Notes: generated by a model from the sequence alone, not told the origin. A stretch of 64,000 bases of DNA from Nothophaeocryptopus gaeumannii (GCA_031771865.1 JASISA010000041.1:558001-622000); one strand, 5' to 3'. Positions 31,402-43,993 are shown, numbered from the stretch's first letter. Translations and numbers: made by a program.

Positions 31402-32243
31402 CAGAGTCCCTGAATCGCCGGAGGTACACGCGTTCTTCAACTGCAACATGTATGTACGCTGAACGCATTGACGGATCACATACAGTTGTTCGCTGATGTT
31501 GTTTCATCGTTCGAAAGCGGAATCCTTCCCACAGCCTTACAACGCGCAAGGCGCAAGGCGTGCGCGAGAGGAGCGGGAAAGTCAAAGGTGAGATGAGGTC
31601 TCTTCCCAGCGCACGCACGGGCCCTCACTGTTGCCAACGATCCCCGCAATCTCACGAGACAAACCGCTATGATGATGTCACTCCACGTGAACGCACGGTA
31701 CGGCAAGTGAAACAGAAGGCAACTTGGAGAGGTACGCAAGCTACTTCCATCACGACTACTAGTGTGTAGCTTATTTCCTACGGCAACGAGCTACGCCTCT
31801 ACGGGCATGCATTCGGTAGCCGCCGGACTGGCCCAATGGAACTGCAAGGTCACGCGTCTCGCGCAGCTCACGCCATGTTGCCTGATGTGAGCTGCTTGGT
31901 GATGGTTGGGTTAGAGCTTTGGAGGAGTTGATAAGCCGACGAGATTCCGTCATACCCATCGTGAGAGGGAGAGCTCTTGCTGGCGCAGCTTGTTCGGTTG
32001 TTTACATACATATACCGAAACGTAGCTTCCACGTTGCTTCAAGCTTTCTCTTTTGCTTTTCTTCTGTAACAGGTGAAGAAAGCTTCTAGGACGCGACTGC
32101 CTCAGACTGCTATCTTTCCTAGAGCTAGAGGTGATTGCGACTCGCATCATTGGAATGCTGCACTGAATCTTGAATAACTTGAGACCCCGACTGCTCGTCA
32201 CGCGCACACCTAAGGCTCTCTCCTCCTCACGCCAATAAATAAT
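31402..32243. other. Intergenic, no gene recognised
   Basis: Upstream region of the F-box gene. Short open frames without motifs. Confidence 0.4.
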
Positions 32244-32975
32244 ATGGATATTTCTCCACCACCTCAATCTCTAACCGCAATGGCGAATCCACAATCCTCC
32301 GTCCACCGCGTCCTCCACCTCCCCGAACTCCTCGAGCTGATCCTCCTAAATCTCAACCTCAAAGATCTCCTCCTCAGCCAACGCACATCCCTCACCTTCC
32401 GACACACCATCCAAGGCTCCCCTCGACTCCGAAAGAAACTATTCCTCGAACCCGACTGGAATCTCCAAAATCGCATTTTTGACGCTTACGCGCCGCAGAA
32501 TCGGCCGGGCAGGAAACCAGAGAACAATCGACTGCTGTTGCGAGCGTTCCCGGGGTGTTATCCGACTATTACTCTGGTGATCGTGGCGGATGGGACGGCG
32601 CCGAATGGTGGAGCGCAGATGCAATTTGCAAGTAGCAGGAACGGGAGCGAGCAGTGGAGTTGGGATGTCTGTATCTCTTTTCCGGCGGATGGAAAGCCCG
32701 AGTTGAAACCTGCGGTCGAGTATCCTGAAGCAAGCTGGCGGAAGATGTACCTCTCCCAACCGCCCTGCACGAGCCTATACCTTGTCCGGCGATGGCAGAG
32801 GAGCATTCGACCAGCTGTGATAAGGGAGAAGGGGATCACGATGGGCGACTTCGTGGACGAGGCTACGCAGGCCGAGCCAGGGTGCGAGGAGCGCAAATGG
32901 CATACCAGTTACATTAGCAGTGACAACGACTGGCACTTTGAAGGCAACATCAAGTGCAGTTCTGTCGAGGAGTAG
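32244..32975 (+). CDS. F-box domain protein
   Basis: Single exon, 243 residues. An F-box occupies about residues 20-65: VLHLPELLELILLNLNLKDL, then LLLSQRTSLTFRHTIQGSPR and LRKKLFLEP. This layout is common in small fungal F-box proteins. F-box proteins recruit substrates to SCF ubiquitin ligases through SKP1. The remaining 170 residues (for example YPEASWRKMYLSQPPC) resemble the C-terminal part typical of these ascomycete proteins, but no substrate-binding repeat is recognised. An in-frame ATG at 32280 is an alternative start that would keep the F-box. Confidence 0.8.
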   Translation: MDISPPPQSLTAMANPQSSVHRVLHLPELLELILLNLNLKDLLLSQRTSLTFRHTIQGSPRLRKKLFLEPDWNLQNRIFDAYAPQNRPGRKPENNRLLLRAFPGCYPTITLVIVADGTAPNGGAQMQFASSRNGSEQWSWDVCISFPADGKPELKPAVEYPEASWRKMYLSQPPCTSLYLVRRWQRSIRPAVIREKGITMGDFVDEATQAEPGCEERKWHTSYISSDNDWHFEGNIKCSSVEE

Positions 32976-33534
32976 GGCTCTCCTGTTGAGCCTGCGGAGG
33001 TTGCGAAACCGCCCGCGCTCTGCCAGTTCGTACAAAATGGTTCATTTGGTACACTGGCTTACTCGAGGCGGTGCTAGGTCGGCCGAGGGAAATGTTCTTT
33101 GGATGGAGTTGATCCGAGAGTATGCGTATTCGAGGACGCTGCGCAATGGCGCTGTAACGGCTTTGTCGGACGTGTGGGACCCTGGAAACGCGGTGCAGTT
33201 TGGCGAGAGGGAGTCTCATCAAAGATAGAGAGTCGTTATGTATTGATAAAGTTGTTTCCTGTGGCTTACGTGCAGGCGTTGGATGGATGTCTTGATCGAA
33301 AGGAGTCTGACTGCAGCGCAGGAAGACAGGCATCCTTACTTCAGAGTAGGGGACGTGTGTAGATTCTCAAAGGCGCTTCATGAGATGACGCACTGTCTTG
33401 TTCTCCCTGCATCGATTCGAAGTGATATGACATTCCGGGTATCTTGTTGAGCTGAGTACTTGCATCCTCTCGCGCCTTACGCGTCGCATGTCCAGCAGCA
33501 GAGCATTGTGTGCACCTTGTCAGGCCGACCAATA
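32976..33534. other. Intergenic, no gene recognised
   Basis: Between the 3' ends of the F-box and PET191 genes. Only short frames antisense to one another. Confidence 0.4.
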
Positions 33535-33971
33535 TTATTGCTTCTTCCGATAATCCAAACTCCCATCATTTCTTACGAAAGCCTCATAGTCATCTCCCTC
33601 TTCAATCTTCTTCTCCCTGGCTTTGTCCGCCTCTTCGTATGTTCCTTTTCCAGCGTACAGCATCGGTGCCTTCCCCTCTCCTTCTAGCTCTGTACTGGTC
33701 GATACGGGCCTATTGCCTCGGAAGCGTTTGCGCATATCTATCATGCCGCGTTTACATTGGCCGTATCCGTGCTTTAGTTGTTGGCATTGGGTCGGAAGAG
33801 TTTCGCTGAGGGGCGGTCGAAGGCAGTCGGCGGGCGTATTTCGATGGACCATAACGCAGTCGCTGTTTTGAAGACATTCTGCTAGGGCGGCGCCTGAGAT
33901 GCATAAGTATCCAAAGGGTGTGCAGTTGGCAAAGGTGGTGGCGTACGGATATCTTTGCAGGAGGCCGGCAT
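33535..33971 (-). CDS. PET191: Cytochrome c oxidase assembly factor PET191
   Basis: Two exons (33971-33947 and 33893-33535) give 127 residues. Exon 1 is 25 nt (MPASCKDI plus one base). The 53-nt intron has a GTACGC donor and CTCAG acceptor. The joined sequence reads MPASCKDIRAALAECLQNSD, then DCVMVHRNTPADCLRPP, CQQLKHGYGQCKRGMIDMRK and RFRGNRP, all diagnostic of PET191/COA5. The cysteines make CX9C (Cys5-Cys15), CX10C and CX9C spacings, expected for a MIA40-imported intermembrane-space protein. It is required to assemble complex IV. The C-terminal acidic/basic tail (about 40 residues) is longer than in yeast, as in many filamentous fungi. The tiny first exon would be missed by ORF searches. 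Confidence 0.93.
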
Positions 33972-34380
33972 TTTGGCGCTTCTATCGGTATGCGTGGACC
34001 TCGTTTCGCTGTCTGGCTGCGCAAACTGCCTCTGTGCCGTTGCCCGTATCTCCGGATATATTTTGCAGTGAAGCGTGGGTGTATATGATGCTGGAGACTT
34101 GATGACCTCTGCGACTCTTCTCGCCGAATCTCAAGCTCGATGAGGCTCTGCGGGAATCGGGATTATCCTTGTCAGCCGACCCAAGCTCTGCCTTTCACAT
34201 GATTATGACGTTTCTGGTATAGGCGAATGAGAGTACCCCAAATGCGACTCGCTCAACGTAACGTCGATCCTTACACCGTACGACACCCGAGGATGTCGCT
34301 CTCATTCCGACATGCACATATACAATACCTGATAACATCCCAATGCTACTGAGCGCTCCAAGCGCCCCCTAATCGCGGCA
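33972..34380. other. Divergent upstream region
   Basis: A 409-bp region between the starts of PET191 (-) and the lipase gene (+). No further feature seen. Confidence 0.4.
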
Positions 34381-36444
34381 ATGGCCTCCGTCCCTTTCAT
34401 CGGACGGCTGCATCCGTACGAGTACCTTGCACTCATTACATCTTTTGTTCTGCTTTTCCTGGAACTGTTCGTTCGAACGGTCACTCTACTGCTGCCGACG
34501 CCGATAATACGCTTCTTCTACCGTGTCAGTCGCAATGCCTTCAACAGCCTCTCCTCGCCCTACTCGCGACGCGCCCGAAACCGGAGAAAAAATGTTACAA
34601 GTCCCATTGCTCAGGCTCACGACTTCGTCGAGCTATGCGAGCTGTATGGGTACATGGCGGAAGAGCACGTAGTGCAGACCAAAGATGGCTTCCTGCTGGG
34701 TGTACATCGGCTAGCTTGGCGCAGAGGAGAGGAGGACCAGCGCGTCAATACAGGCCCAGGCAGTGTGGAGAAGAAGGTCTGCTACCTGCACCACGGTCTC
34801 ATGATGAACAGTGAGGTCTGGGTCTGCTTGACGGAGAAGGAGAGGTGCCTGTCATTCCTACTTGTCGACCAGGGCTACGATGTCTGGCTGGGCAATAACC
34901 GCGGCAACAAGTACAGCAAGAAAAGCATGCATTACGCGCCGACCGACACGAAGTTCTGGAACTTCAGTATGGATCAATTCGCTTTTCACGATATCCCGGA
35001 TAGCATCAACTACATTCTCAGTACAACGCATCAGCCAAGCTTGTCGTATATCGGGTTCAGTCAAGGAACGGCGCAGGCATTTGCAACACTTTCGATTCAT
35101 CCAACGCTCAACTCCAAAGTCGATGTCTTTGTAGCTCTAGCACCCGCTATGGCACCGCCTGGTATCGCGTCTGGCGTTGTGAGCTCGTTAGTCAAGTCGA
35201 ATCCAGACATCTTATACCTACTGTTCGGGAGACGCGCCATCCTTGGTAGTACCACGATGTGGCAAGCTCTCCTCTACCCAGCCATCTTCACCTGGGTCAT
35301 CGACAAGAGCTTAACTTTCCTGTTCGGCTGGAAGGGAATGAACATTGCGCCGCACCAGAAGCTGGCCGCGTATCCCCATTTGTTCTCTTTTACGAGCACG
35401 AAGAGTGTGGTACATTGGTTCCAGATCATCCGCAATGGCAAGTTCCAGATGTTTGACGATGAAGTGAACAGCCCGACGAGCTTCAGCACGTCCAGCAAGT
35501 ACTACAAAGTCGCCCGATTCCCGACCAAGAACATCAAGACGCCGATCGTACTGGTCTATGGAGGAAGTGACAGCTTGGTCGACATCAAGATCATGCTCAA
35601 AGAGCTCCCTCGGCACACCATCGCCAAGTGTGTACAGAAGTACGAGCATCTCGATCTTCTGTGGGCAAGTGACGTCGACTCACTCGTCTTCCCTCACGTC
35701 TTGGAGGCTTTGGACAACTACGCGCAGCCAGCCGTCACCAAAGGCGAAGCTCTCGGTTGGCAGCGTACACTCCGGCCAAGCATCTTCGACACCACGACCG
35801 GACGCACTCCGAACGGCTCCGCGCCTCCGAATTACTCCGAAGACGAGATCGCCCGTGCCAACATATCTCGAGACCCAGCCTTCGAATACGAACGCCCCTC
35901 AACAGCTGAAGAGCAACTCGACGAAAGCGATGTCGACTACGAGGACGATGCCGAAGAAAACGACACTCACGAAGTTCTTACTTCCACACCCTCGGCATTT
36001 GCACATTCCTCCCGCCCACTCATCTCCAACGCAACTGCCGCAGGCATCCCCGTCCCTCCCAGAAATCCTAATCATACCGCACCCGCAACTACAACCCAAA
36101 TTACAGCTGTACGTTCCGTCTCGAACTCCACTTCCTCTGCTACATCCGATGCAACATTGACCTTACACAACCGCAGAGCCCCACCGCGGCCCCTTGATGT
36201 GCAGCGCGCAGAGCAACGAAAGACGACAGTACAGAGACCAGTTACAGCTTCTTCTGAGGAGAGCCCTGTCCGTCCACAGGACTTCCAGCCTCCACCTGAT
36301 AGTCCGATGGTGGCGACTTCTACGGCTACGGATCAGACGGTTGTGAGGAGTCGGCCGGAGGGATGGTGGAGTTCGACGAGTTCGAGTGTGGTTAGTTTGT
36401 TGGAGCCGGGGGAGGTTGGTGTTGGTGTTGGGGCGGGGAGGTGA
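34381..36444 (+). CDS. TGL1: Steryl ester hydrolase / acid lipase, TGL1-like
   Basis: Single exon of 687 residues. A membrane segment near the N-terminus (EYLALITSFVLLFLELFV, about residues 14-31) resembles the lipid-droplet/ER anchor of yeast TGL1/YEH proteins. An alpha/beta-hydrolase lipase region follows. It has LCELYGYMAEEHVVQTKDGF (the lipase-associated domain), LHHGLMMNSEVWV (oxyanion region) and VWLGNNRGNKYS. The nucleophile elbow is GFSQGT (Ser227), the acid GGSDSLVD (Asp397) and the histidine KYEHLDLLW (His423). Such enzymes release sterols and fatty acids from steryl esters. About 230 C-terminal residues are acidic then Ser/Thr/Pro-rich and probably disordered. The symbol is by family resemblance; YEH1/YEH2-type is the alternative. 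Confidence 0.88.
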   Translation: MASVPFIGRLHPYEYLALITSFVLLFLELFVRTVTLLLPTPIIRFFYRVSRNAFNSLSSPYSRRARNRRKNVTSPIAQAHDFVELCELYGYMAEEHVVQTKDGFLLGVHRLAWRRGEEDQRVNTGPGSVEKKVCYLHHGLMMNSEVWVCLTEKERCLSFLLVDQGYDVWLGNNRGNKYSKKSMHYAPTDTKFWNFSMDQFAFHDIPDSINYILSTTHQPSLSYIGFSQGTAQAFATLSIHPTLNSKVDVFVALAPAMAPPGIASGVVSSLVKSNPDILYLLFGRRAILGSTTMWQALLYPAIFTWVIDKSLTFLFGWKGMNIAPHQKLAAYPHLFSFTSTKSVVHWFQIIRNGKFQMFDDEVNSPTSFSTSSKYYKVARFPTKNIKTPIVLVYGGSDSLVDIKIMLKELPRHTIAKCVQKYEHLDLLWASDVDSLVFPHVLEALDNYAQPAVTKGEALGWQRTLRPSIFDTTTGRTPNGSAPPNYSEDEIARANISRDPAFEYERPSTAEEQLDESDVDYEDDAEENDTHEVLTSTPSAFAHSSRPLISNATAAGIPVPPRNPNHTAPATTTQITAVRSVSNSTSSATSDATLTLHNRRAPPRPLDVQRAEQRKTTVQRPVTASSEESPVRPQDFQPPPDSPMVATSTATDQTVVRSRPEGWWSSTSSSVVSLLEPGEVGVGVGAGR

Positions 36445-37022
36445 TGTTGCGGTCAAGTAACAATATGCACATAAAAAGTCGTAAGGTTTGGAGCGGAGAG
36501 GGCGGATGTTGTATATACCCTTGTAGAGCGAAATGTAATTTTGGTCAGCTGCTTTCGCATGATCAAGATATAATAAAACTGCATGTCCTTCTCGTGAACG
36601 TGTTGGCCAATCTTGTTTCCGGCATGGATGAAGGCTGAAAGGGCGAGGAGCATCTTGTCATTTGTGTGAACGATGAACGTAGGCAAAGTGGAAAGTAAAC
36701 AGGACGCGAAATCCCCGCCGATCATCTTACTTCTCGTTACATGTACAACTCAAGAACAGAGTAACAGCCGTATCAATGCGACAGCGAAAACTATGAAAGC
36801 TTTCAGAGAGCCATGCCTCCAATGCTTGTCCTCAAAACTCCTCACTACGCCAATCTCGATGCTCTTTGTCCCAACGCAGTGGTATATCGCGAGAACAAAT
36901 TCCAAGATCGCTTTCCGACCCGAGCAAGAGGAATCTCCCCTCTCCTCACTGTTCAGATTTCAGTGCTGTTCCCTTCTCCTTCCCCCACGCCTCTTCTGTT
37001 TCCAACATCTCTTCACCCTATG
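36445..37022. other. Intergenic between convergent genes
   Basis: 3' regions of the lipase (+) and Rho GEF (-) genes. No gene seen; the open frames at 36673-37290 are antisense shadows of the Rho GEF end or lack motifs. Confidence 0.45.
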
Positions 37023-40000
37023 CTACTCCTTCATATTCTCATTCAACAACAACTCCACCACAATCTGCGTCTTCTCCATCTCCGGATGCTGCATAACCAA
37101 CTTCAACGTCCTACTCACGGGACTTCCCGTCCCATTCACACCTGGCGCACCGGCATTCGCCGGCATATTCGCACTCCAATTCGTCCCATCATCAAGACAC
37201 TTCACCTCCCTCCCCGGAATAATCTGCTTCAACCTCCCGTTCTGCGCATTCCGGATCTCGACGAAGTCATTGTCGAAGAGGACTAAGTAGGGTCCGTACA
37301 AAGCGGCATGTTGGGCCGTCCCGACAAATCGCATTATGACCGAGCGGGAGACGTCGCCGTGTTTGTTGATGTAGACGGCGCATTCGGCGTAGCAGAGCAG
37401 GAATTCCTGGTCGGATAGTCGCAACATCCTCAAAGCTTTCTGGTCTTTGATATGTTGCGCTATGTTTTGAACATGCTCTGCACCGAGATCGGGAACGGAC
37501 CAGGGTTGTTTCTTGTCCAGCGTGAGGACTTCAAATCCTCGAGCGGTACTGACCGCCAAACTTGACTGGAAGAGATTCATACCCGTACATTCCGTCGGGA
37601 TATAGAACTCATCGTATTCGCGGAAGAATTCTGTCGTGCCGCGTTTGAACATGCCGCGTTTCTTTTCGCTGGATTTCTGATACACAGGTTCGAGGACTTT
37701 GAAGACTGAGTTGAGGTTTTCGCGTTTCTTGTAGAAGCAGAGGGTGCGATCTTTCATTTTGCCCGTGCAGAAGAAGCCGACGTCTTTGCTGCCGGATAAC
37801 TTCTGAGGTGCCTTACGCGCGGAGTCGTTAGTCGGAGCTGGACCGTTGCGATCCATTGGGCAGACGACGTCGAGGTGGTAGGCGATGAGTGATTTGTCGG
37901 AGATTAGCAGGAACAAGTTGAACTCCTCGAGGACGGCGAGCTGCGTCACTTTGGACATATTGACGGCCTAGACAAAGTTAGCATAGTTTGCATGCAGGAT
38001 ATTATCGATGCACTCGCCTTCACCCATCCGCGAGCATTGTCCAGCTCGCTGATGTAGACGCCGTACTCTGTCCCGACTGCAACCATTTGCTTACCATCAG
38101 GTCTGGAGAAGCTAGCTGCGCAGTTCACTCTGGCTCTGCAGATTGGTGCAGGTCGGCCTGTTTCCCGAAAACGGTGCTCGACTTCCTTGATGGCGCGGTC
38201 CAGTGGAGTCCCTTTGATCATCACACCTTTACCGCTCCCAATCAAAGAGTCGAGAACGAAAGCAGAGTCTGCCATGACTCTCAGCCTGAATGGCTCTGCC
38301 TTCTGTGCGTGAAGCGCAGCGGCGTGCTTCGTCTTCGCTTCGATGATCTTCTGACACCAGTCTCGTCGAGCTTGCTCGGTCGGCGCAAAGAGAGTGTAGA
38401 CATCCCGTCCCAGATGCTTAACCTTAAAGGGGTACAGGATTTTGTCGGAATCTTTGGCCTCACTGAGCGATGTCACGGTGTGCAACGAGGCCACCGAAGT
38501 GGAGGTGTTGGTATGCTGCAAAGCACCCGGAGCAGCCGACGCATTGGTTCCTACTCTGTTCAGTCCATTTGGATCGTTGGGCGTCGACGCACGGCCAGTG
38601 ACATCTCGGACAGATGCAAGACCTTTGACGTAGCTTGATTTTTGCACTGCTGGGTCGTTGGCGCTCTCCAGTATCAACAGGTCCATGGGTATGGGCAGTC
38701 TCGACACATCGTATCTCTCGACTTTGCCACCATCGCCGACTCGCTGAGCAATAGTCTTGGCAAGAATCAAGTAGTGATCAAAAAGTAACGTATGGCAGTC
38801 CAGCCAATTGAATCTGTTGCTTCCCATCCTTTGGAGATCACCGCGATGAATCAGTGCTCGTCCAAAGTGGTCCAGGTTAAGCTCTACTTCCTTCTGCATG
38901 CCAGGTCTCAGGACGAGCTTGGTGCTCAAGTCTGCAAGGTCGAACTTGCGCTGCATCTCGGCGACACGGGCATCACACTCAAGAGCAACAGCTTTGACCT
39001 CATCGAGAGCCAGCTGCAGATTCGTCTTCTCGAGACTGTCTTCCCGCATGTTCTTGTGTACTGTAGACAGCAGCAACGCATATCTTTGTAACCGCGAGAT
39101 CGGAGACTTGAGATAGCTGTCAAGAGGAAGTCTGTTAGACCTCTTGTCCGCTCTACTTCTTTCGACAAAATCCCGGAACTCGATGTTGCGTTCCATCTCT
39201 GTACGAACGAGGTGGTCTGCTCGAGGAAAGTCGTTGGCATAGTCAACGTATGCTGACTTCGCTTTGCGAATCCATTGGCGGAAGATGTCACTGAAGCCGG
39301 CAATGAAAGGACCTTGCTCATGCTGGCGGTACTTGAGCTGGGGCAGGAGATGCTCTTCATTCGCTTGTTTGATCACATCAACGTGGCCGAAGACATCTCG
39401 AATGAACTTTTCCTTTCGCTTGGGCGTTATCACGGAAGGTTCTATACGCGTGAGCTGATCCCGGTATAGCACACGCAGAACATCAAGCGATAACATGTAG
39501 ATCTCCTCGGTGTAGACAATCTCATGTAGGACATTCTGTTTCTCGATCTCCTTCTTATCTCGACCTTCGACATCTTCCTTTTTGATATGATAGAACTCGG
39601 CCCAGCTTTCGGCGGTTCTTGAAGGCGCAATCTGCAGATTGACCTTCTTCAGCGTGCGCTGGCAATGGTGCGAGTAGCAGCGCATACCCGGTATTACATG
39701 GTCATGCACGGTGGGTGCATAACAGCCAGATTGCGTAAGCTGGAAGATCACACCTGAAATTGGGCCTGGGATCAGCCTCACCCATTCTTCTGTTGTCACA
39801 AGAACGTTTGCGTCGTAGAAGTCCTGCACCACTCGATCGGAGAGTCCCTCGGCATCTGCGATATTCATCGTCGGCACCTTATTGGTGAACAAGGCTACCA
39901 AAGACTCCTTGATGTCCCCTTCCTTCAGCTCGGTGTTTTGCTCTGGATTCGTGACCTGCAGCACCCACTTCAGCAGAGACATGACTGACCACGGCTCTTC

Positions 40001-42244
40001 ACATTTCCTGAAGTCTGGCGCGCCGAGCTTAGAGGGTGTAAATCGCTTGCCTATAGCAGGCAGATCAAGTATCATACTAGCACTGGCAGGCGTTGTCTCC
40101 GCGGTCGAGTATGCTGAGCTTCTGGCCTGCTGTTGCCGCAGCCGCCTTTCTTCCGCATCGGTCTTTGATCGCAAAGGCTGCGGAACTTGCGGCGTGGTGC
40201 TGTGGCTGACCAGAGAAGTCGACCGAGGGACATATTGGCTTTGAGAAGCTCCTGGGTAGGCATCTGGCGTGTACGGCACTGAGCCCGGAATAGGCGGCAG
40301 AGTCTTGTGGTCTGAGGTGAGTGGGGGCAGCGTGTCGTGCTCGGGGTATGGTACTGCGGGCAGAGGGCGCGACGGAAACGAAGTACTGGCTTCTTTAAAG
40401 AAGATCTCCGGCGGCTCGTCCGGAAATCGATCCGGGAGCTGACCTTCCATGAACGAGTACTCATCCCCTTCATCGTAGCTCTGCCGCCGCCCATCCGCTG
40501 CCGGTTCTGAGAGGCCTCCGGTTCCTCCCACCTCGACGCGCGCCTGCGGGTTGAAGGCAGAGTAGAGCCGGGTCGAGTCTGATCGATAGTCGTATCCTTC
40601 CCGACTGGATTGCGAAGCACGCGACCTCCGCATCGAGCTGTGTTGACTAGAGTTGGCCTGACTGTATGCCTCATGATTCATTTCGCCACCCGCAGCGAGC
40701 TGATTAGGGTCTCCGCCATAGGTCATCGGTATGTCGTAGCCACCCCCAAACGTACTAATATCCATACCACCGAAATCGTCACTGTCGTTCGCATCACGCT
40801 GTCGGGGGTCACGCTGGGAACCAAGTCCGTTAAACCGCGCTTGACCACTGCTTTGCCTCCTTGCATCTTCCTGCTCAGCCTCTTGTAGCATCTGCAGACC
40901 TTGCGCACCTTCTTGATCGCTTTCACTTCCCGATGGAGGCTCGTGGGGCGAATGCTGCGCTATAGGCGACAAATGCCCATTAGCACCATTCCTTGGCCCG
41001 CGGCTGTCTTGAACAGAAGTTCGGGAGGTCGAATGGCTCGGTTGCTGGAACGGTGCTTGGCTGATCGAGATCGATGGACTTCGCGCGGTAGCTGATGTCT
41101 GTCCAACATTGCTCATCGCATTCTCAATGTCGGCAATGAGTTCGTCTGTTGTAAGATCGTTTTGACTGTATGTACTGCTGAAGCCAGTCCGCGTTCGCTG
41201 CGGGGCAGCTCCTCGAAAGTAATCCGGCTCTGCATCGTGACCAGGGTGGGGAGGAAGTGGTCTCTCCTGCGGATGCCTGTTCAATGTGTCAGTCCTCGAC
41301 GGCCCATGAGCAGGCGGCGTAGGGCCTGGCGTGGAGCCTGGTGGTGATGGCAAAGAGTCAGCTGGGTACTGCGGCGAGATCGATTGTCGCGTGTCGAAGC
41401 TGCCATGCGTCGGCGGCGATGGCAGCCAGGTCTCGTCCGCTCTCGTGCCAGGCACCGATGTTGGAACAGAATTCGGGTGTGCTTGCGCGTGTATAGACCC
41501 TGATTGAGGTCGGAACGTTTCGGTGGGATATGGTGCTCCCGCACTCGCTTGACCCGGATATCCGGACCCATGACCAGCGTACGTGGAATGAGATGGAGGT
41601 GGTGGCGGAGTTGACGCATAACCGTAGTGATGCGCGGGAGGTTGTGGGCTGTATGGAGGCTGAGAGGCCGGACTATATGGTGGCTGTGGAGATTGTCCAA
41701 ATGGTTGCTGCGGCTGGGATGGGGAAAAGCCTGGGTTGGAGAAATTCGCGGGTGAATATGCATATGGATCTACGGGACCGCTCGTGCTGGACAGCTGCGT
41801 ATCAGCGTAAGCAGACGGATTGTACTGCTGTTGTTGATATGAGCCCGGTTGATTGTAGTTCGCATAAGCCGCCGGGTTATACGACTGCTGTTGCTGCGGC
41901 ACTTGGTGCGCATGTGTATGTTGCGAGTAATCTTGCGGATTATACGACGGGCTATACGGTTGCTGCGGTTGAGCATAGCTCGTTCCAAACGAAGTACTCC
42001 GCGGAGAGTTGTACTGATCTTGATATCCATAACCACCCGATGGCTGCTGTACTGGACCTCCTCCTGGATACTGGCTGTAGACTGGCTGATCTTGGTACTG
42101 GTACTGCTGGACCGGCGGTGTAGGCTGGCCATGCTGCTGATTGTGTGTGCCGTTTGGATCCTGCTGCGGATACTGATTGTATGGATCACGGTAGCCCGGG
42201 TGAGGAGGCTGTTGCGAATGATGTCCCCCTTGATGGTACGACAT
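37023..42244 (-). CDS. ROM2: RHO1 guanine nucleotide exchange factor, ROM1/ROM2 family
   Basis: Two exons (42244-38018 and 37967-37023) encode about 1723 residues. The first 700 are low complexity: Gln/Pro/Tyr/Ser-rich from MSYHQGGHHS on. A DEP-like segment follows (about 745-820, WSVMSLLKWVLQVTNPEQNT). A DH domain spans about 905-1080 (HEIVYTEEIYMLSLDVLRVL ... LPLDSYLKSPISRLQRYALL). A PH domain follows (FNWLDCHTLLFDHYLILAKT). A CNH domain closes the protein (about 1380-1715, VTQLAVLEEFNLFLLISDKS near the junction). It activates RHO1 at the cell cortex for cell-wall integrity signalling. At the intron a GT donor (38023) or a GC donor (38017) both keep frame. The GC-AG choice retains WVKA before VNMSKVTQ and looks closer to the CNH consensus. 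Confidence 0.93.
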
Positions 42245-43993
42245 GGTGCGCGATCTGTGCGGCAGTCAATGCGCTCGAAGAATGATCGCTTCGTTCTCGG
42301 TGTGGAATCGGTATTAGGTGGGCTCGTCCAAGATCGCGGACCTGCCAGCAGGCGCAAATACGTTTCGTTGTCGCGCAATAATCCACATGAGGTCTTCCAG
42401 AGGTGTTTCGCTTGCGCCGCCAACTGTTGCTGCTGCTCCTCCTCGTCCGGCCTCGCGCGGCGTTGCGCACAGGAGTCGCGGGCGGTTACGTATAGTGCGC
42501 GAACGAGCGTGTGGTGCGGCTCGCGGTCATGGCTCGACTGCTGAGGTCACTGGGTGGTAGTCTGTCGTTCGCTCGCGGGCTCGTCGGCTGCTGGCTGCTC
42601 CTGGTCTCTGGTGAGTCCGGTCGAGGGTATCGAGCCCACCACTCCCGACTGATAGGTCAACCTGGCTGTTCTAGCCCAGATAAACTTCCGCGCCTGAGTT
42701 TCGCGGGGGCAGCTGGGGATCGTTTCGCGATGTGCAAGAGGAATATGGTGGAAGAGCAGAGGATGATGGGCAAGAAGTGTAGCCGGCGATGTTGTGTGAG
42801 AGCTGACTGCTACGGCGCCCAGCTGCTGCATGCGACTTTCCAAGCACTAGAACTAGATTACAGCCTTTCCTTTCCACGCCTCAGCCCGGCCAGAGTCGCA
42901 ATGTTCGCACTGCTTCCGGGCCGGAGACGGTGACCACTTCACTGTCCTTTCAATGCTGCTCAATGTCCCAATGACGTTCTCCAGCTCAGTGCATTCCTCG
43001 ACGACTGTGGCATCTGTTTAGACGACTGCGCCGTTGCGTCACTGAAGATGGCCCAGATGCCCACGACTTTGCTTGCCAAGGCTTCGCTGGCGGCTACTTA
43101 GGAAGTCTGAGAGAGAGGGAGAGAGAGAACGATTCCACGCGTACACCGAGTTTCGTTTCTCTTCAAGCCAGTACTTCGGATGACTCCAATGACAGCGACA
43201 AAGACATTATTGAACGACCCACCAAGATCCTGGATTAGTCTTACAGAGGGCTATATTCAGTCATCGCATGGACTTCGAAGCCAACGTCTCAGGATGCTGC
43301 AGGAACCGGAGGACGAGGGCGCATCGAAGAATGTCAGCCAGTACCAACCGTTCACGGTAACTCCGATGATGGAAGCTCGCCCTCTCCGCCGCTGCACAAC
43401 ACACGCCATCCTCGTCCATATTCTGCCACGTCGCTATTCCGGGCACACGGTACAGTATTCCGACTTCTGTTGGATCGCGCAGGAACCCAGCCTAGTTGGG
43501 AGAAAGGGCAGAGAAGCTCATAAGAGGCCGTGTCTGGCAATGATGCTGCACAACCTCTCTCGCTGACTCCAGGGTATCCCTCACACTCACACAACAGTCT
43601 CACACGCAAAACCGAAACGACGTCCACGTGTCTTTGTACCGTCGGCCAGCGGTGGTCGGGAGACTTTCCATGGGTGCCGGCAATAAGGCACACCTCACGC
43701 TCGCCGCCAAGACTTCATATCTCACGTTGCTCAACTCCACACGTCTCCCCGCCGAGTTGGCGTGCTGGCCCGAGGTCGCGGCCGCATCTCACAGGTAGCT
43801 TTATCATGACGAGCACAGCAAGTAAAGGATTCCATGCTGTATCTGCAAATGTAGGGTGTTCATCTCACAAGTTCTATATAGTGATCGCATCTTGACAGCG
43901 AGGAAGAGTGCTCACACTAGCAGTACAAGATCAGAACATTTCAGAACATCAGCATACCATCGATCAGAACTTACAGCAGCAGAACTCAGCGAC
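42245..43993. other. Intergenic, divergent upstream region
   Basis: About 1.75 kb between the starts of the Rho GEF (-) and the monooxygenase (+). It includes an AG-rich microsatellite (GAGAGAGAGGGAGAGAGAG, about 43110-43130). Frames of up to 231 codons near 41849-42544 are antisense to the Gln-rich Rho GEF N-terminus and are shadows. No gene recognised. Confidence 0.45.

Noticed and set aside
41530..42544. Long + strand frames opposite the Rho GEF N-terminus
   Set aside because: They are shadows of the Gln/Pro/Tyr-rich repeats of the real gene and lack any motif.
42600..42700. tRNA-like B-box (GGCTCGATACC on the minus strand)
   Set aside because: The presumed T-stem has a mismatch, and neither a matching acceptor stem nor an A-box could be placed at the right distance.
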